This document shows, piece after piece, positions 55,059-62,975 of a stretch of DNA of 64,000 nucleotides (position 1 is the first letter of the stretch; each line of letters begins with the position of its first letter). Source of the stretch: Alkalihalobacillus pseudalcaliphilus (GTDB lineage: Bacteria; Bacillota; Bacilli; Bacillales; Bacillaceae_D); NCBI GenBank assembly GCA_001038565.1, contig LFJO01000003.1:1-64000 (forward strand), written 5' to 3'. Under the pieces are notes generated by a model. It was not told where the DNA came from. It saw only the letters and a list, made by a program, of their open reading frames with translations, and did no database searches. Made by a program: the position numbers and the translations under genes.

Positions 55059-55520
55059 ATGGATAAGAGTCAAAGAAAATTTTCGTGGTACTTATCAATA
55101 ATGACTACTAGTATTATCATGTTACTAGTCACAAGTTCAATTGTTCAAGCAACGGAAGATGTGAAAGAACAGCAAGTAGAAAAGCATCACTCACATCAAA
55201 GTTTTATCATTCATATGGATTATTATTTTGAATTACTGGCAGAAAAGTATGCACCAGAACAGGTGGATACTTGGAATGAAATAAGAAAGCAAAGAAAAGT
55301 ACTAATGAAGCAGTGGCACGAGAAAAAGAAAGATAAAAAGTATGAACAACTAAAGAAAGATTCAACTTGGAAAAAGGAACATAATGATTTACAAGAAGAA
55401 TTTGAAAAAGCTGTAGAAATACGAGATGAAGCAAAAATCAAAGAGTTACTACCGAAACTGTTTGAGCATTATCAAAACATGAATAAACGAATGGAAGAAA
55501 AACTAACAGATAACGAATAA
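55059..55520 (+). CDS. uncharacterised exported helical protein
   Basis: Not recognised. 153 residues with a signal peptide (WYLSIMTTSIIMLLVTSSIVQA-TED, cleavage predicted after about residue 32), then a highly charged, Lys/Glu-rich, all-helical region (MKQWHEKKKDKKYEQLKK) without cysteines. No lipobox. AAAGGGAG before the ATG; own terminator. It could be a secreted or envelope-associated coiled-coil protein; function unknown. Confidence 0.7.
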   Translation: MDKSQRKFSWYLSIMTTSIIMLLVTSSIVQATEDVKEQQVEKHHSHQSFIIHMDYYFELLAEKYAPEQVDTWNEIRKQRKVLMKQWHEKKKDKKYEQLKKDSTWKKEHNDLQEEFEKAVEIRDEAKIKELLPKLFEHYQNMNKRMEEKLTDNE

Positions 55521-55535
55521 AAAGAATACGAAGAC

Positions 55536-55565
55536 AAAATCCACTGGCGAAGTCAGTGGATTTTG
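55536..55565 (+). terminator. terminator after gene 55059
   Basis: AAAATCCACTG and CAGTGGATTTT pair around GCGAAGT. Confidence 0.88.
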
Positions 55566-55691
55566 GCATCATTTGTGTCAAAAGGGATGAGAATGTATTC
55601 TTGGGGCACATTTTGAGAACAGGAATAATGGAATAAAATAGGAATATCATTACTTGGATTTAGTTTACAGAAACAAAAAGATAAAAACATA

Positions 55692-55720
55692 TTTACAAAT
55701 CGTAAAGATTCCTATATAAT
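55692..55720 (+). promoter_or_regulatory. sigma-A promoter of the zinc-binding lipoprotein gene
   Basis: TTTACA and TATAAT are 17 bp apart, about 50 bp before the gene start. Confidence 0.8.
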
Positions 55721-55734
55721 TCAAAAGTGATAAA

Positions 55735-55749
55735 ACGTAATGATTACGA
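55735..55749 (+). promoter_or_regulatory. Zur box
   Basis: ACGTAATGATTACGA is a 7-1-7 palindrome-like site matching the Bacillus Zur consensus TCGTAATNATTACGA at 14 of 15 positions. It begins 15 bp after the -10, so bound Zur would block transcription when zinc is ample. Confidence 0.85.
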
Positions 55750-55767
55750 ATAATGGAGTGTATGGTT

Positions 55768-56922
55768 ATGAAACATATAAAAGGATTTATTTTCATAGGA
55801 CTTATTTTAATATTATTAAATGCTTGTCAAACAGCAGAAGAAGGACAGCAAAGTATTGCTGAAGAGGATGATATTTTAACTGTCTATACGACTATTTTTC
55901 CACTACAAGATTTTGCCCAAAAAATTGGTGGTGAGTTCGTAGAGGTTCATAATATGATTCCAGCAGGTGCAGATGCTCATACATATGATCCTTCTGCAAA
56001 AGATATGATTGATGTAGCAGAAGGTGATGTATTTCTTTATAATGGTTCAGGCTTAGAAGGTTTTGTAGACTCATTAATTGAGACATTAAAAAATGAAGAA
56101 GTAGCCATTGTGGAAGCTTCAGCAAACATAGAACTAATGGAAGGTTCACATTCACATCAACATCATGAGCATGAAGGCCATGAAGAAGACGAACATGAGC
56201 ATCACGAGCATGGGGGCCATGAAGAAGACGAACATGAGCATCATGATCATGGGGGCCATGAAGAAGACGAACATGAGCATCACGAGCATGAGGGGCATGA
56301 AGAAGACGAACATGAGCATCACGAGCATGAGGGGCATGAAGAAGACGAACATGAGCATCACGAGCATGAAGAGGGTGGACATGAACACCATCACCATGGT
56401 GATGAAGATCCTCATGTTTGGTTGGATCCATTATTATCAATTGAACTGGCAGAAAACATCAAAAATGCTTTTGTTGATGTAAAACCTGAGCAAGCAGATC
56501 TATTTGAAAGTAATTTCGAACAGTTAAAAGAAGAATTGAATACCTTACATCAAGAGTTCGAAAAGATGGCTAAAGAAGCTGAGAAAAATACATTTATTGT
56601 CTCGCATGCTGGTTATGGCTATTGGGAACAACGTTATGGACTCCATCAAGTTGGTATTACTGGTTTAACAGGAACTAATGAGCCTTCACATAAACAAATA
56701 CAAGACATTATTCAATTAGTTGAAGAAAATGATATTAACTATATTATGTTTGAACAAAACATTCCATCTAAAATATCAGAAGTAGTTCAAGTGGAAACGA
56801 ACACGGATGCTTTAACTTTGCACAACTTAGAAGTATTGACACAAGAAGATATTAATAATAAAGAAGACTATTTCTCATTAATGCAACAAAATATTCAAGT
56901 CTTAGAACAAGCCTTGAATTAA
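55768..56922 (+). CDS. znuA: zinc ABC transporter substrate-binding lipoprotein, His-rich
   Basis: A 384-residue cluster A-I solute-binding protein (ZnuA/AdcA type). Lipobox LLNAC (Cys20); metal-ligand regions ADAHTYDPS, DPHVWLDP and VSHAGYGYW are as in zinc-binding members. Residues 128-210 form a large His/Glu/Asp loop with five 13-residue repeats like HEEDEHEHHEHEG, encoded by nearly identical 39-bp DNA repeats (56179-56373). ATG 55768 has GGAG 9 nt upstream. Zur box in the promoter. No ABC permease or ATPase gene is adjacent, so it must work with one encoded elsewhere. Confidence 0.93.
   Translation: MKHIKGFIFIGLILILLNACQTAEEGQQSIAEEDDILTVYTTIFPLQDFAQKIGGEFVEVHNMIPAGADAHTYDPSAKDMIDVAEGDVFLYNGSGLEGFVDSLIETLKNEEVAIVEASANIELMEGSHSHQHHEHEGHEEDEHEHHEHGGHEEDEHEHHDHGGHEEDEHEHHEHEGHEEDEHEHHEHEGHEEDEHEHHEHEEGGHEHHHHGDEDPHVWLDPLLSIELAENIKNAFVDVKPEQADLFESNFEQLKEELNTLHQEFEKMAKEAEKNTFIVSHAGYGYWEQRYGLHQVGITGLTGTNEPSHKQIQDIIQLVEENDINYIMFEQNIPSKISEVVQVETNTDALTLHNLEVLTQEDINNKEDYFSLMQQNIQVLEQALN
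56179..56373 (+). repeat. 39-bp coding repeat, five copies (His-rich loop)
   Basis: Five in-frame 39-bp units (CATGAAGAAGACGAACATGA...) encode the 13-residue His-rich repeats of the zinc-binding lipoprotein. Near identity at DNA level predicts length variation by slippage between strains. Confidence 0.93.
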
Positions 56923-56950
56923 ATGACCACTAATCAATCACAGTATAGTT

Positions 56951-57043
56951 TTTTGGAGGGGAAGGCCTAAGCGCAGCATGATTTTCGGTAGCGGCAAGTA
57001 GAACTCCGCACATAATCATTAGCATCACTTTCATACAAAAATA
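56951..57043 (+). repeat. dispersed intergenic element, copy 4 (right part only)
   Basis: GCGCAGCATGATTTTCGGTA and the right end CACTTTCATACAAAA match the 3' third of the element copies at 15.9 and 22.9 kb; the left part is missing. Confidence 0.78.
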
Positions 57044-57133
57044 GTATGGGTATAAGTAAATTAGTTGGTTTTATCTGAATTTCCATGTACAATGTCAATA
57101 AAGTTATTAAGCGTTTTATGAGGAGGAGTTATC

Positions 57134-57559
57134 TTGGAATTTAATTTCTTTATGAATGATGTGGTACAAGTGGCAAGACAAGAAATGGTAACAGCTGGTT
57201 ACCAAGAGTTAAAGACCGCAGAAGAAGTAGAGGGTATTTTAAAAGAATCAGGTACAACACTTGTAATGGTTAATTCAGTTTGTGGCTGTGCTGGTGGTAT
57301 TGCACGTCCGGCAGCAGCATATATGAGGAATTACGAAATCCAACCAGATCGATATGTAACTGTGTTTGCAGGGCAGGATAAGGAAGCAACAGCTAAGGCT
57401 CGTGAATACTTTAAAGGTTATGCACCTTCTTCTCCTTCATTTGCATTATTAAAAGATGGTGAAATTCAAATGATGGTTGAAAGACATGAAATTGAAGGAC
57501 ATGAACCAATTCAAGTAGTACAAAAGCTAGAACAAGCATTAGATGAAGTTGTGAATTAA
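57134..57559 (+). CDS. brxB: bacilliredoxin BrxB/YqiW
   Basis: A 141-residue UPF0403 thioredoxin-like protein with the CGC active site (Cys50 and Cys52, NSVCGCAGG) used to remove bacillithiol from protein thiols. [16 protein letters not shown] and [12 protein letters not shown]-like segments agree (here [13 protein letters not shown]). TTG start behind AGGAGGAGTTATC. Position after bkdB matches yqiW (BrxB) rather than yphP (BrxA). Confidence 0.9.
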   Translation: MEFNFFMNDVVQVARQEMVTAGYQELKTAEEVEGILKESGTTLVMVNSVCGCAGGIARPAAAYMRNYEIQPDRYVTVFAGQDKEATAKAREYFKGYAPSSPSFALLKDGEIQMMVERHEIEGHEPIQVVQKLEQALDEVVN

Positions 57560-57572
57560 ACATAATAAAAAT

Positions 57573-57610
57573 CACATGTCATAGTTTATGTCTATGACAT
57601 GTGTTTTTTT
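57573..57610 (+). terminator. terminator after brxB
   Basis: CACATGTCATAG and CTATGACATGTG pair around an 8-nt loop with T7. Confidence 0.93.
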
Positions 57611-57733
57611 ATGAGCGGCCATCGGGCTACGAAGATAATGGTAACCTTTTTTCATGTGCTTTAGTGGCAGTGATTTTACTTATAGTAGATAAATGATATA
57701 ATAAGCTGAGATTATTAAAGGAGTGTCCAATGA

Positions 57734-58087
57734 ATGCAAACATTATATGAACAAATTCAAGTATATCTGAATATGGATGAGGAGATTTCATATAAAGAAT
57801 TTAATGACTTTTATAAAAAAGTAGTAGACGAATTAGGGAAATCCCATGAATCATTTGATGAAGAGAATGTATGGAAAGCACTTTATATCGTTGAAAATAT
57901 TATGTCAAATGCCAACGGTCGAGCAAATGATAAAAAAGGAAGCGAAGCCAAGAAGTATGCAAAAATGGCACAGCGCTTAGAGTTGTGGGCAAAAAACCTT
58001 TCAGCAAGATTAGCGAAAGCAGGCTATACGGAAGATGATGTCAACGAACGCTTTAATCAAATGCTTGAAGAAGGACCACAACAATAA
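57734..58087 (+). CDS. uncharacterised 117-residue helical protein
   Basis: Not recognised. Acidic, soluble, all-helical prediction (MQTLYEQIQVYLNMDEEISYKEF..., YIVENIMSNANGRANDKKG, KKYAKMAQRLELWAKNLSARL). No signal peptide or cysteine. GGAG about 10 nt upstream of the ATG; TATAAT-like sequence (ATATAATAAG) before that. Conserved-looking composition suggests a real gene; function unknown. Confidence 0.72.
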   Translation: MQTLYEQIQVYLNMDEEISYKEFNDFYKKVVDELGKSHESFDEENVWKALYIVENIMSNANGRANDKKGSEAKKYAKMAQRLELWAKNLSARLAKAGYTEDDVNERFNQMLEEGPQQ

Positions 58088-58107
58088 TTTTGTGTGATTT
58101 TGATTTT

Positions 58108-58350
58108 CTTCTTTGCTTGGTGACTCTTCATTGACTTTGTTTTTGTTGTTATTTTTTTATGAATGCAATTTGTACTTGAGAATGAGCAAACACCCAGCGG
58201 ACGGAAATATGCGAAGACTCCCGCGGGACGTAGTGGCGGGCTGAGATCAACTGACTGTGCCAGTTAGTTCAGCGCCACCCCGCAGGACGCGGAGCATAAT
58301 TTTAAGTAGCGATGAGCAATGCTCCATGTTCGCACTAACTTTCAAATAAA
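58108..58350 (+). repeat. dispersed intergenic element, copy 3 (243 bp)
   Basis: CACCCAGCGGACGG, GACTCCCGCGGGACGTAGTG, GTTCAGCGCCACCCCG and the right end CTAACTTTCAAATAAA match copy 1 over about 150 bp; the left end is diverged. No gene in 58088-58459. Confidence 0.85.
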
Positions 58351-58459
58351 GGAAATCCCGTAAAGGTCATCTCTTCCTTTTGTATATTTTTACTCTTGTA
58401 TGAATACCTTGACATTATTTTCATTTTATATTAAATTAAATATTGTCGTTTTAATTCGT

Positions 58460-58531
58460 GCGCCTATGGTGAAAGGGATATCATTCAAGATTCCGGTTCT
58501 TGCGTTGTAGGTTCGAGTCCTACTAGGCGCG
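58460..58531 (+). tRNA. tRNA-Arg (CCG)
   Basis: A 72-nt cloverleaf: acceptor GCGCCTA/TAGGCGC, D arm with GGG in the loop, anticodon stem CAAGA/TCTTG with CCG in the loop TTCCGGT, T arm GTAGG-TTCGAGT-CCTAC, discriminator G, CCA not encoded. A solitary tRNA with its own terminator. Confidence 0.92.
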
Positions 58532-58550
58532 TTAAAAGTCGATATAAAAA

Positions 58551-58577
58551 AGTCTAGTAAACTACTAGGCTTTTTTT
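58551..58577 (+). terminator. terminator of tRNA-Arg
   Basis: AGTCTAGTA and TACTAGGCT pair (one G-T) around AAC, with T7. Confidence 0.9.
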
Positions 58578-58725
58578 GTTGCTAAGGATTTAGGCGTAGG
58601 TATGGTTGTCAAAAGATGATCGAAATAGTCATGAGTCATACGGACTTAGTTTTTAATAATTAATATTTTTAGGTTGTCAGTCCGTAGATACAACTTTTAT
58701 AATAGGAGTAAGGGGGTATTTGAAA

Positions 58726-59664
58726 GTGAAGAAAATATACATAATGTTTACGGTTGTAGCTTTGTTTCTAGTTGCTTGCTCATCAGATGTATACCAAGAA
58801 CATAAGGATGAAGCTCTAGAAGCAATTAAAGAAGAAAGATATGAAGATGCTAAAGAAGCATTAGAGGCGGCATATGATGAAAATGGTGAGGAAGAAGACC
58901 TTGTCATTATTAATGACGTTGAGAGTATGATTTGGTTTTTACACGCTTTAGATGAAGGTAAATTAGTCGATGCTAGAACTTATGTGACAGCAATACAAGA
59001 AAGTCAATCAGAATCTGAAGAAACAAGTCTATTGAAAGAGCAAGCATCATCGAAAATGGAGGAACTAGAGAAGTTAGAACAAACATATCTTGAATTGGAA
59101 GAGTTGCTTGCAGAAGTTTCTGGGCTGTATGAAGAAGAAAACTACGAAGAGGCTATGGAAAAAATTGAAGCGTATGAGATTCCAGAAGAGCCACATGGTA
59201 GCTTAGCAGACTTGCTTGTGCAATTAGAAGAGTGGAAAGGTCGCATAGAAGAGGCGATCGAAATTCGTGAAAATGAAGCTGCTGAAGAAGCAGCCGAGGA
59301 AGAAGTAGAGGAAGAAGTAGAGGTTGAAGAGCCAGCAGAGGAAGCGGAAGGAAATACAGATAATACAAATTCAGGAAATTCTAGTCAAGATACAGCAGGT
59401 GGAGGAGCTAACTCAGATTCGGATACATCAGATGGTTCTTTTAATAAAGAAGAGGCGGCAGAGCTTGTAGCAGAATTTGCAGGTGTAGGCGATAATTCAA
59501 GCTACCAAGTGCAGTTTGACCATGAAAACGATGCTCGTCAATGGGTATTCCAAGTGTTTGAAATTGTCATTACAGATGCTAATACAAATGAAGGTCACCA
59601 AACGACATGGGGTTGGTATAGTGTTGACCCGAATACGAAAAATGTTGTTGACTTAATGGACTAA
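58726..59664 (+). CDS. uncharacterised lipoprotein with helical repeats
   Basis: 312 residues. Lipobox FLVACSS (Cys18). Residues 25-180 are acidic and helical with TPR-like spacing (EALEAIKEERYEDAKEALEAAYDE; YEEENYEEAMEKIEAYE). A Glu/Ala then Ser/Asn/Gly linker (about 185-235) joins a small C-terminal domain (ARQWVFQVFEIV...TTWGWYSVDPNTKNVVDLMD), a module seen at the end of other Bacillus lipoproteins. GTG 58726 is preferred (AAGGGGG 9 nt upstream); TTG 58720 possible. Function unknown. Confidence 0.75.
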   Translation: MKKIYIMFTVVALFLVACSSDVYQEHKDEALEAIKEERYEDAKEALEAAYDENGEEEDLVIINDVESMIWFLHALDEGKLVDARTYVTAIQESQSESEETSLLKEQASSKMEELEKLEQTYLELEELLAEVSGLYEEENYEEAMEKIEAYEIPEEPHGSLADLLVQLEEWKGRIEEAIEIRENEAAEEAAEEEVEEEVEVEEPAEEAEGNTDNTNSGNSSQDTAGGGANSDSDTSDGSFNKEEAAELVAEFAGVGDNSSYQVQFDHENDARQWVFQVFEIVITDANTNEGHQTTWGWYSVDPNTKNVVDLMD

Positions 59665-59672
59665 AAGATGAA

Positions 59673-59714
59673 AAGAAACATGCCCTAGTTGGTCTTAAGG
59701 CATGTTTCTTTTTT
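59673..59714. terminator. bidirectional terminator gene 58726 / pgl
   Basis: AAGAAACATGCC pairs with GGCATGTTTCTT across an 18-nt loop, T6 after and A-rich before. Confidence 0.9.
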
Positions 59715-59745
59715 GATCGATACTCGTCTCACCCAATTAAACGAC

Positions 59746-60789
59746 TTAGCGATAATGTAAGAATTTAATACACACAGGGTTTGGAATCGATATTTCTTTT
59801 TCGGTTTTTGTTAATCGTCCCGTATTATCGTCCTTTATATACATCACAATGTTACTCGAATCTTTGTTGGCTACAAACATGTATTTACCACTCGGGTCAA
59901 AAATGAAATCGCGAGGATGCTCACCACCACTTGTTACGGAAGAACGAAAAGTAATCATACCTGTTGATTCATCAATTTCATAAACATAGACGCTATCATG
60001 TCCACGGTTTGAGACATAAATAAATTTGCCATCATTAGAAAGGTGAAGAGCACCACTAGTGTTATCGCCTAAGAAATCTTCTGGTAATGTTCCTACCGTT
60101 TGAATTTCTTTTAACTCCCCATGTTTATACTCAAAAACAATGATTTCAGAACTTAATTCGGCATTCACATACGCGTACTTACCGTTGGGATGGAAGGCGA
60201 TATGTCTTGGCCCACTCCCTGGCTTTACAAAGATCTCCTGGAATGGAATCAATCCTTGCCCGTCTAAACGATAAATGGCTACCTTATCTGTGCCAAGGTC
60301 ACAAACGACAACAAATTTTCCATCTGGTGTTAATCCAGCGTAATGGGCATGGGCTTTTTCCTGTCTTTCTTGATTAGGTCCAGATCCTGTATGTGTAACT
60401 GTACTTGATGGATTTTCTAAGTGTCCGTAATTAGAAATCGGATAAACATCGGCTTGTCCTCGGTGGTAATTAGCTGAAAAAAGAGTGCTTGAATCGTTAT
60501 CCAAACTGACGTGACATGGACTTGGACCATCAGAAATAACGCTATTAATGAATTCGAGTTCTTCATTGTCTGTAATTTGATAAGCGGCTATACCGCCTCC
60601 TTCATCACTTTTTGCAACAGCATATAGGTATTGATTATCTTGGCTAATGGTTAAATAAGTTGGTCCCTCTAATTCTGCTACGAGTTCGGGTGTATCAATC
60701 ACTCCACTTGTAGGGTCAAAAGAAAAACGATAAATTCCTTTACTGTCTCCATTAGTATAAGTGCCAACATAGGCGGTTAATTGACTCAT
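59746..60789 (-). CDS. pgl: lactonase family beta-propeller, 6-phosphogluconolactonase-like
   Basis: A 347-residue seven-bladed propeller of the YkgB/YbhE type: LTAYVGTYTNGDSKGIYRF at the start, DGPSPCHVSLD, PGSGPRHIAFHPNGKYAYV, LSNDGKFIYVSNRGHDSV, GGEHPRDFIFDPSGKYMFVAN repeats. Family members hydrolyse 6-phosphogluconolactone in the pentose phosphate pathway; the exact substrate is inferred. AAAAGGATG before the ATG. Confidence 0.87.
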   Translation of the reverse strand: MSQLTAYVGTYTNGDSKGIYRFSFDPTSGVIDTPELVAELEGPTYLTISQDNQYLYAVAKSDEGGGIAAYQITDNEELEFINSVISDGPSPCHVSLDNDSSTLFSANYHRGQADVYPISNYGHLENPSSTVTHTGSGPNQERQEKAHAHYAGLTPDGKFVVVCDLGTDKVAIYRLDGQGLIPFQEIFVKPGSGPRHIAFHPNGKYAYVNAELSSEIIVFEYKHGELKEIQTVGTLPEDFLGDNTSGALHLSNDGKFIYVSNRGHDSVYVYEIDESTGMITFRSSVTSGGEHPRDFIFDPSGKYMFVANKDSSNIVMYIKDDNTGRLTKTEKEISIPNPVCIKFLHYR

Positions 60790-60935
60790 CTAATCATCCT
60801 TTTCGTTAAATACTTTTAATACTTAGTCACTTGAGTAGCTAATTCTATCATTCATTTATGAAATTATGAACAAAGGTAGTTACATTTTATCATATCCTCT
60901 TGGGTGGAATGGACAGACATTCTTTTCAATGATAC

Positions 60936-61403
60936 TTAAGTTTTCCCTGCTAGGTCTTTTGTTAAACGAAGCATATCGACGGCTTGAATGCCGTTTTCAT
61001 AGATGGGTTGTTTATAATGCTTTAAAAAGAAATTAGTGTCGATACTTGTTATTCTAAAGCCGACTTTCTGATAAAGAGCCAGTTGTGAAAGACTAGAATT
61101 AGCTGTTCCAATCTCAACAGTTCGATAGTCTTGCTGTTTCGCTATCTGAATAGCATGGATAAGAAGTTGTTTACCGTAGCCTTTTCCCTGAATACTTTTA
61201 TCAACAGCGAGATTAACGATTTCAATCGTATGGGGTCGGGTTGGCAATAAAACATAAACGCCCATCACTTTTTCTTTTTGATTATATCCAATATAACATG
61301 TACCTCTTTGCAGATAATTTTGAACGATTTCTTCAGAAGGATCAGCTAATAATAATAAAGGATATGGAGGAGACTCTTCATGTTTGAGAAGTCTAATTTG
61401 CAT
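60936..61403 (-). CDS. GNAT family N-acetyltransferase (YvbK-like)
   Basis: A 155-residue acetyltransferase. Acetyl-CoA loop VDKSIQGKGYGKQLL, then RTVEIGTANSSLSQLALYQKVGFR as in YvbK-type members. Substrate unknown. GAGGTGATACC precedes the ATG. Divergent from the next GNAT gene. Confidence 0.85.
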   Translation of the reverse strand: MQIRLLKHEESPPYPLLLLADPSEEIVQNYLQRGTCYIGYNQKEKVMGVYVLLPTRPHTIEIVNLAVDKSIQGKGYGKQLLIHAIQIAKQQDYRTVEIGTANSSLSQLALYQKVGFRITSIDTNFFLKHYKQPIYENGIQAVDMLRLTKDLAGKT

Positions 61404-61547
61404 GGTATCACCTCATTTTTATTCATGCTCATTTTATCAAATTTTCATTAGATTTAAAGTAATTCATCTTAAATTAATCATTTTTATAGGTTTATTGTTT
61501 CTGAAAATTAGGTTAATTATAATGAGAAAGAATAGGAGGAATTTGGA

Positions 61548-62042
61548 ATGGAATTAAGAACCGGTCATTTACGTTTAAGACCTATAAGATTAAATCAAGA
61601 CATTGTATTTGCTGAAAAGTGGTATCAGGATGCTGAAATTTTAAAGTTCTCTGAAGGGAGCGGAACGAAACCGTATTCGATAGAAACCGTAGAAAGGATG
61701 TATAAATACTTACTAACAATAGGTGAGGTTTATATGATTGAAGTCTATGAAGAAGAAAATAATAGTTGGATTCCAATTGGAGATGTCACTCTTGCTGATG
61801 AAATGATCCCTATTATCATAGGGGAAAAGCAATTTCAAGGTAAGGGTTATGGTAAAATGGTTATTCAACTTTTACAAGAATATGCACGTCATAAAGGCTG
61901 GAAGAAACTTAAAGTGAGCAAAGTCTATAGTTATAATATTAGCTCGAAAAAATTATTTGAAAGTTGTGGGTTTAAAGAGAAATCTCAGTTTAAAGACGAT
62001 CATGGAAGAGATTGTGTGGATTTCGAGAGGCATATAACCTGA
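61548..62042 (+). CDS. GNAT family N-acetyltransferase (RimJ/RimL-like)
   Basis: A 164-residue acetyltransferase: LRTGHLRLRPIRLNQD start typical of RimJ-like enzymes, CoA loop GEKQFQGKGYGKMVIQLL, and NISSKKLFESCGFKEKS. Not closely similar to the divergent GNAT. AGGAGGAATTTGGA before the ATG. Substrate unknown. Confidence 0.83.
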   Translation: MELRTGHLRLRPIRLNQDIVFAEKWYQDAEILKFSEGSGTKPYSIETVERMYKYLLTIGEVYMIEVYEEENNSWIPIGDVTLADEMIPIIIGEKQFQGKGYGKMVIQLLQEYARHKGWKKLKVSKVYSYNISSKKLFESCGFKEKSQFKDDHGRDCVDFERHIT

Positions 62043-62074
62043 TTTATTAAAATCTTTTTGAGAAGGTGTCGATA

Positions 62075-62239
62075 ATGGGTATTGTTTTATTGCTGCTACC
62101 AATTGTCTCTATTGCACTTATTTTATTTGCTTGCTTTACTCGTACGAAATCTACGAAACATTGGCTTTTGAGTTTTGGTTTAGTTGGTATTTTTGTGACA
62201 TCTTTTTTATTATTCATTTTACCAAACTTAACGAATTGA
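62075..62239 (+). CDS. small membrane protein, 54 residues
   Basis: Read directly: MGIVLLLLPIVSIALILFAC, a basic turn (FTRTKSTKHW) and a second helix LLSFGLVGIFVTSFLLFILP. AGAAGGTGTC lies before the ATG, 32 nt after the GNAT gene, so probably co-transcribed. Two-helix layout like many small Bacillus membrane proteins; function unknown. Confidence 0.65.
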   Translation: MGIVLLLLPIVSIALILFACFTRTKSTKHWLLSFGLVGIFVTSFLLFILPNLTN

Positions 62240-62271
62240 TTTTGATTTGGAGGGAAGGGTGAGAACGGTTG

Positions 62272-62373
62272 ATGAACATTCGTGACGGACTTTTAGAATT
62301 TAATCAGGTTCTAACTAATTTAGGTGGAAAAGCAACAAACTATGAAGCTTGGCATCTGACCTCAGATCTTTGA
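62272..62373 (+). pseudogene. short ORF, possible truncated gene remnant
   Basis: A 33-codon frame MNIRDGLLEFNQVLTNLGGK... behind GGAGGGAAGGG. It has good codon use and protein-like amphipathic sequence but stops early at 62373, just before repeat-rich DNA. It may be the start of a gene cut by the repeat block; no continuing frame was recognised downstream. Confidence 0.4.
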
Positions 62374-62615
62374 GTAACTATACGAAAACGTCTGAACGTG
62401 TCAGATACTCGAATGGGCATGATGTCACAATGAGCTCTTGAGCTTAATGATTAATCGTAATCTGTAACACTGGAAGTGAACTTGACGAGATTCCGTGCAT
62501 CACCCATTGAACTTTCTTATAAAACCCGCATAGTGGAGCCAAAACCACTCCACCACTAACAAAAATGAAAGTCATCTTTCATCATTTTAACAATTCTTTA
62601 AGGTTTGTGAAGAGC

Positions 62616-62958
62616 CGGAGGTCAAACCAAGTAGTATCTGCACAAAGAGGGTGTTAATGTGCAGATACGGAGGTCAAACCAAGTAGTATCTGCACAAAGA
62701 GAGTGTTAATGTGCAGATACAGAGGCCAAACCAAGTAGTATCTGCACAAAGAGGGTGTTAATGTGCAGATACGGAGGTCAAACCAAGTAGTATCTGCACA
62801 AAGAGGGTGTTAATGTGCAGATACGGAGGTCAAACCAAGTAGTATCTGCACAAAGAGGGTGTTAATGTGCAGATACGGAAGTCAAACCAAGTAGTATCTG
62901 CACAAAGAGAGTGTTAATGTGCAGATACGGAGGTCAAACCAAGTAGTATCTGCACAAA
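62616..62958 (+). repeat. 52-bp tandem palindromic repeat, seven copies
   Basis: Each unit has 35 bp with arms GTATCTGCACA / TGTGCAGATAC (11-bp perfect inverted repeat, 13-nt loop AAAGAGGGTGTTA-like) and a 17-bp linker GGAGGTCAAACCAAGTA. The GTATCTG arms start at about 62634 and then every 52 bp to the seventh, which has only the left arm. Differences between copies are rare single bases. Confidence 0.95.
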
Positions 62959-62975
62959 ACCATTTTTCGTGGATA

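Noticed and set aside
55892-56440. Minus-strand and second plus-strand frames over the His-rich repeat
   Set aside because: They are shadows of the 39-bp coding repeat of the zinc-binding lipoprotein, which has a lipobox, ribosome binding site, promoter and family motifs.
62616-62958. CRISPR array
   Set aside because: The palindromic units are regular, but the linker between them is constant, so there are no unique spacers, and no cas genes are near.
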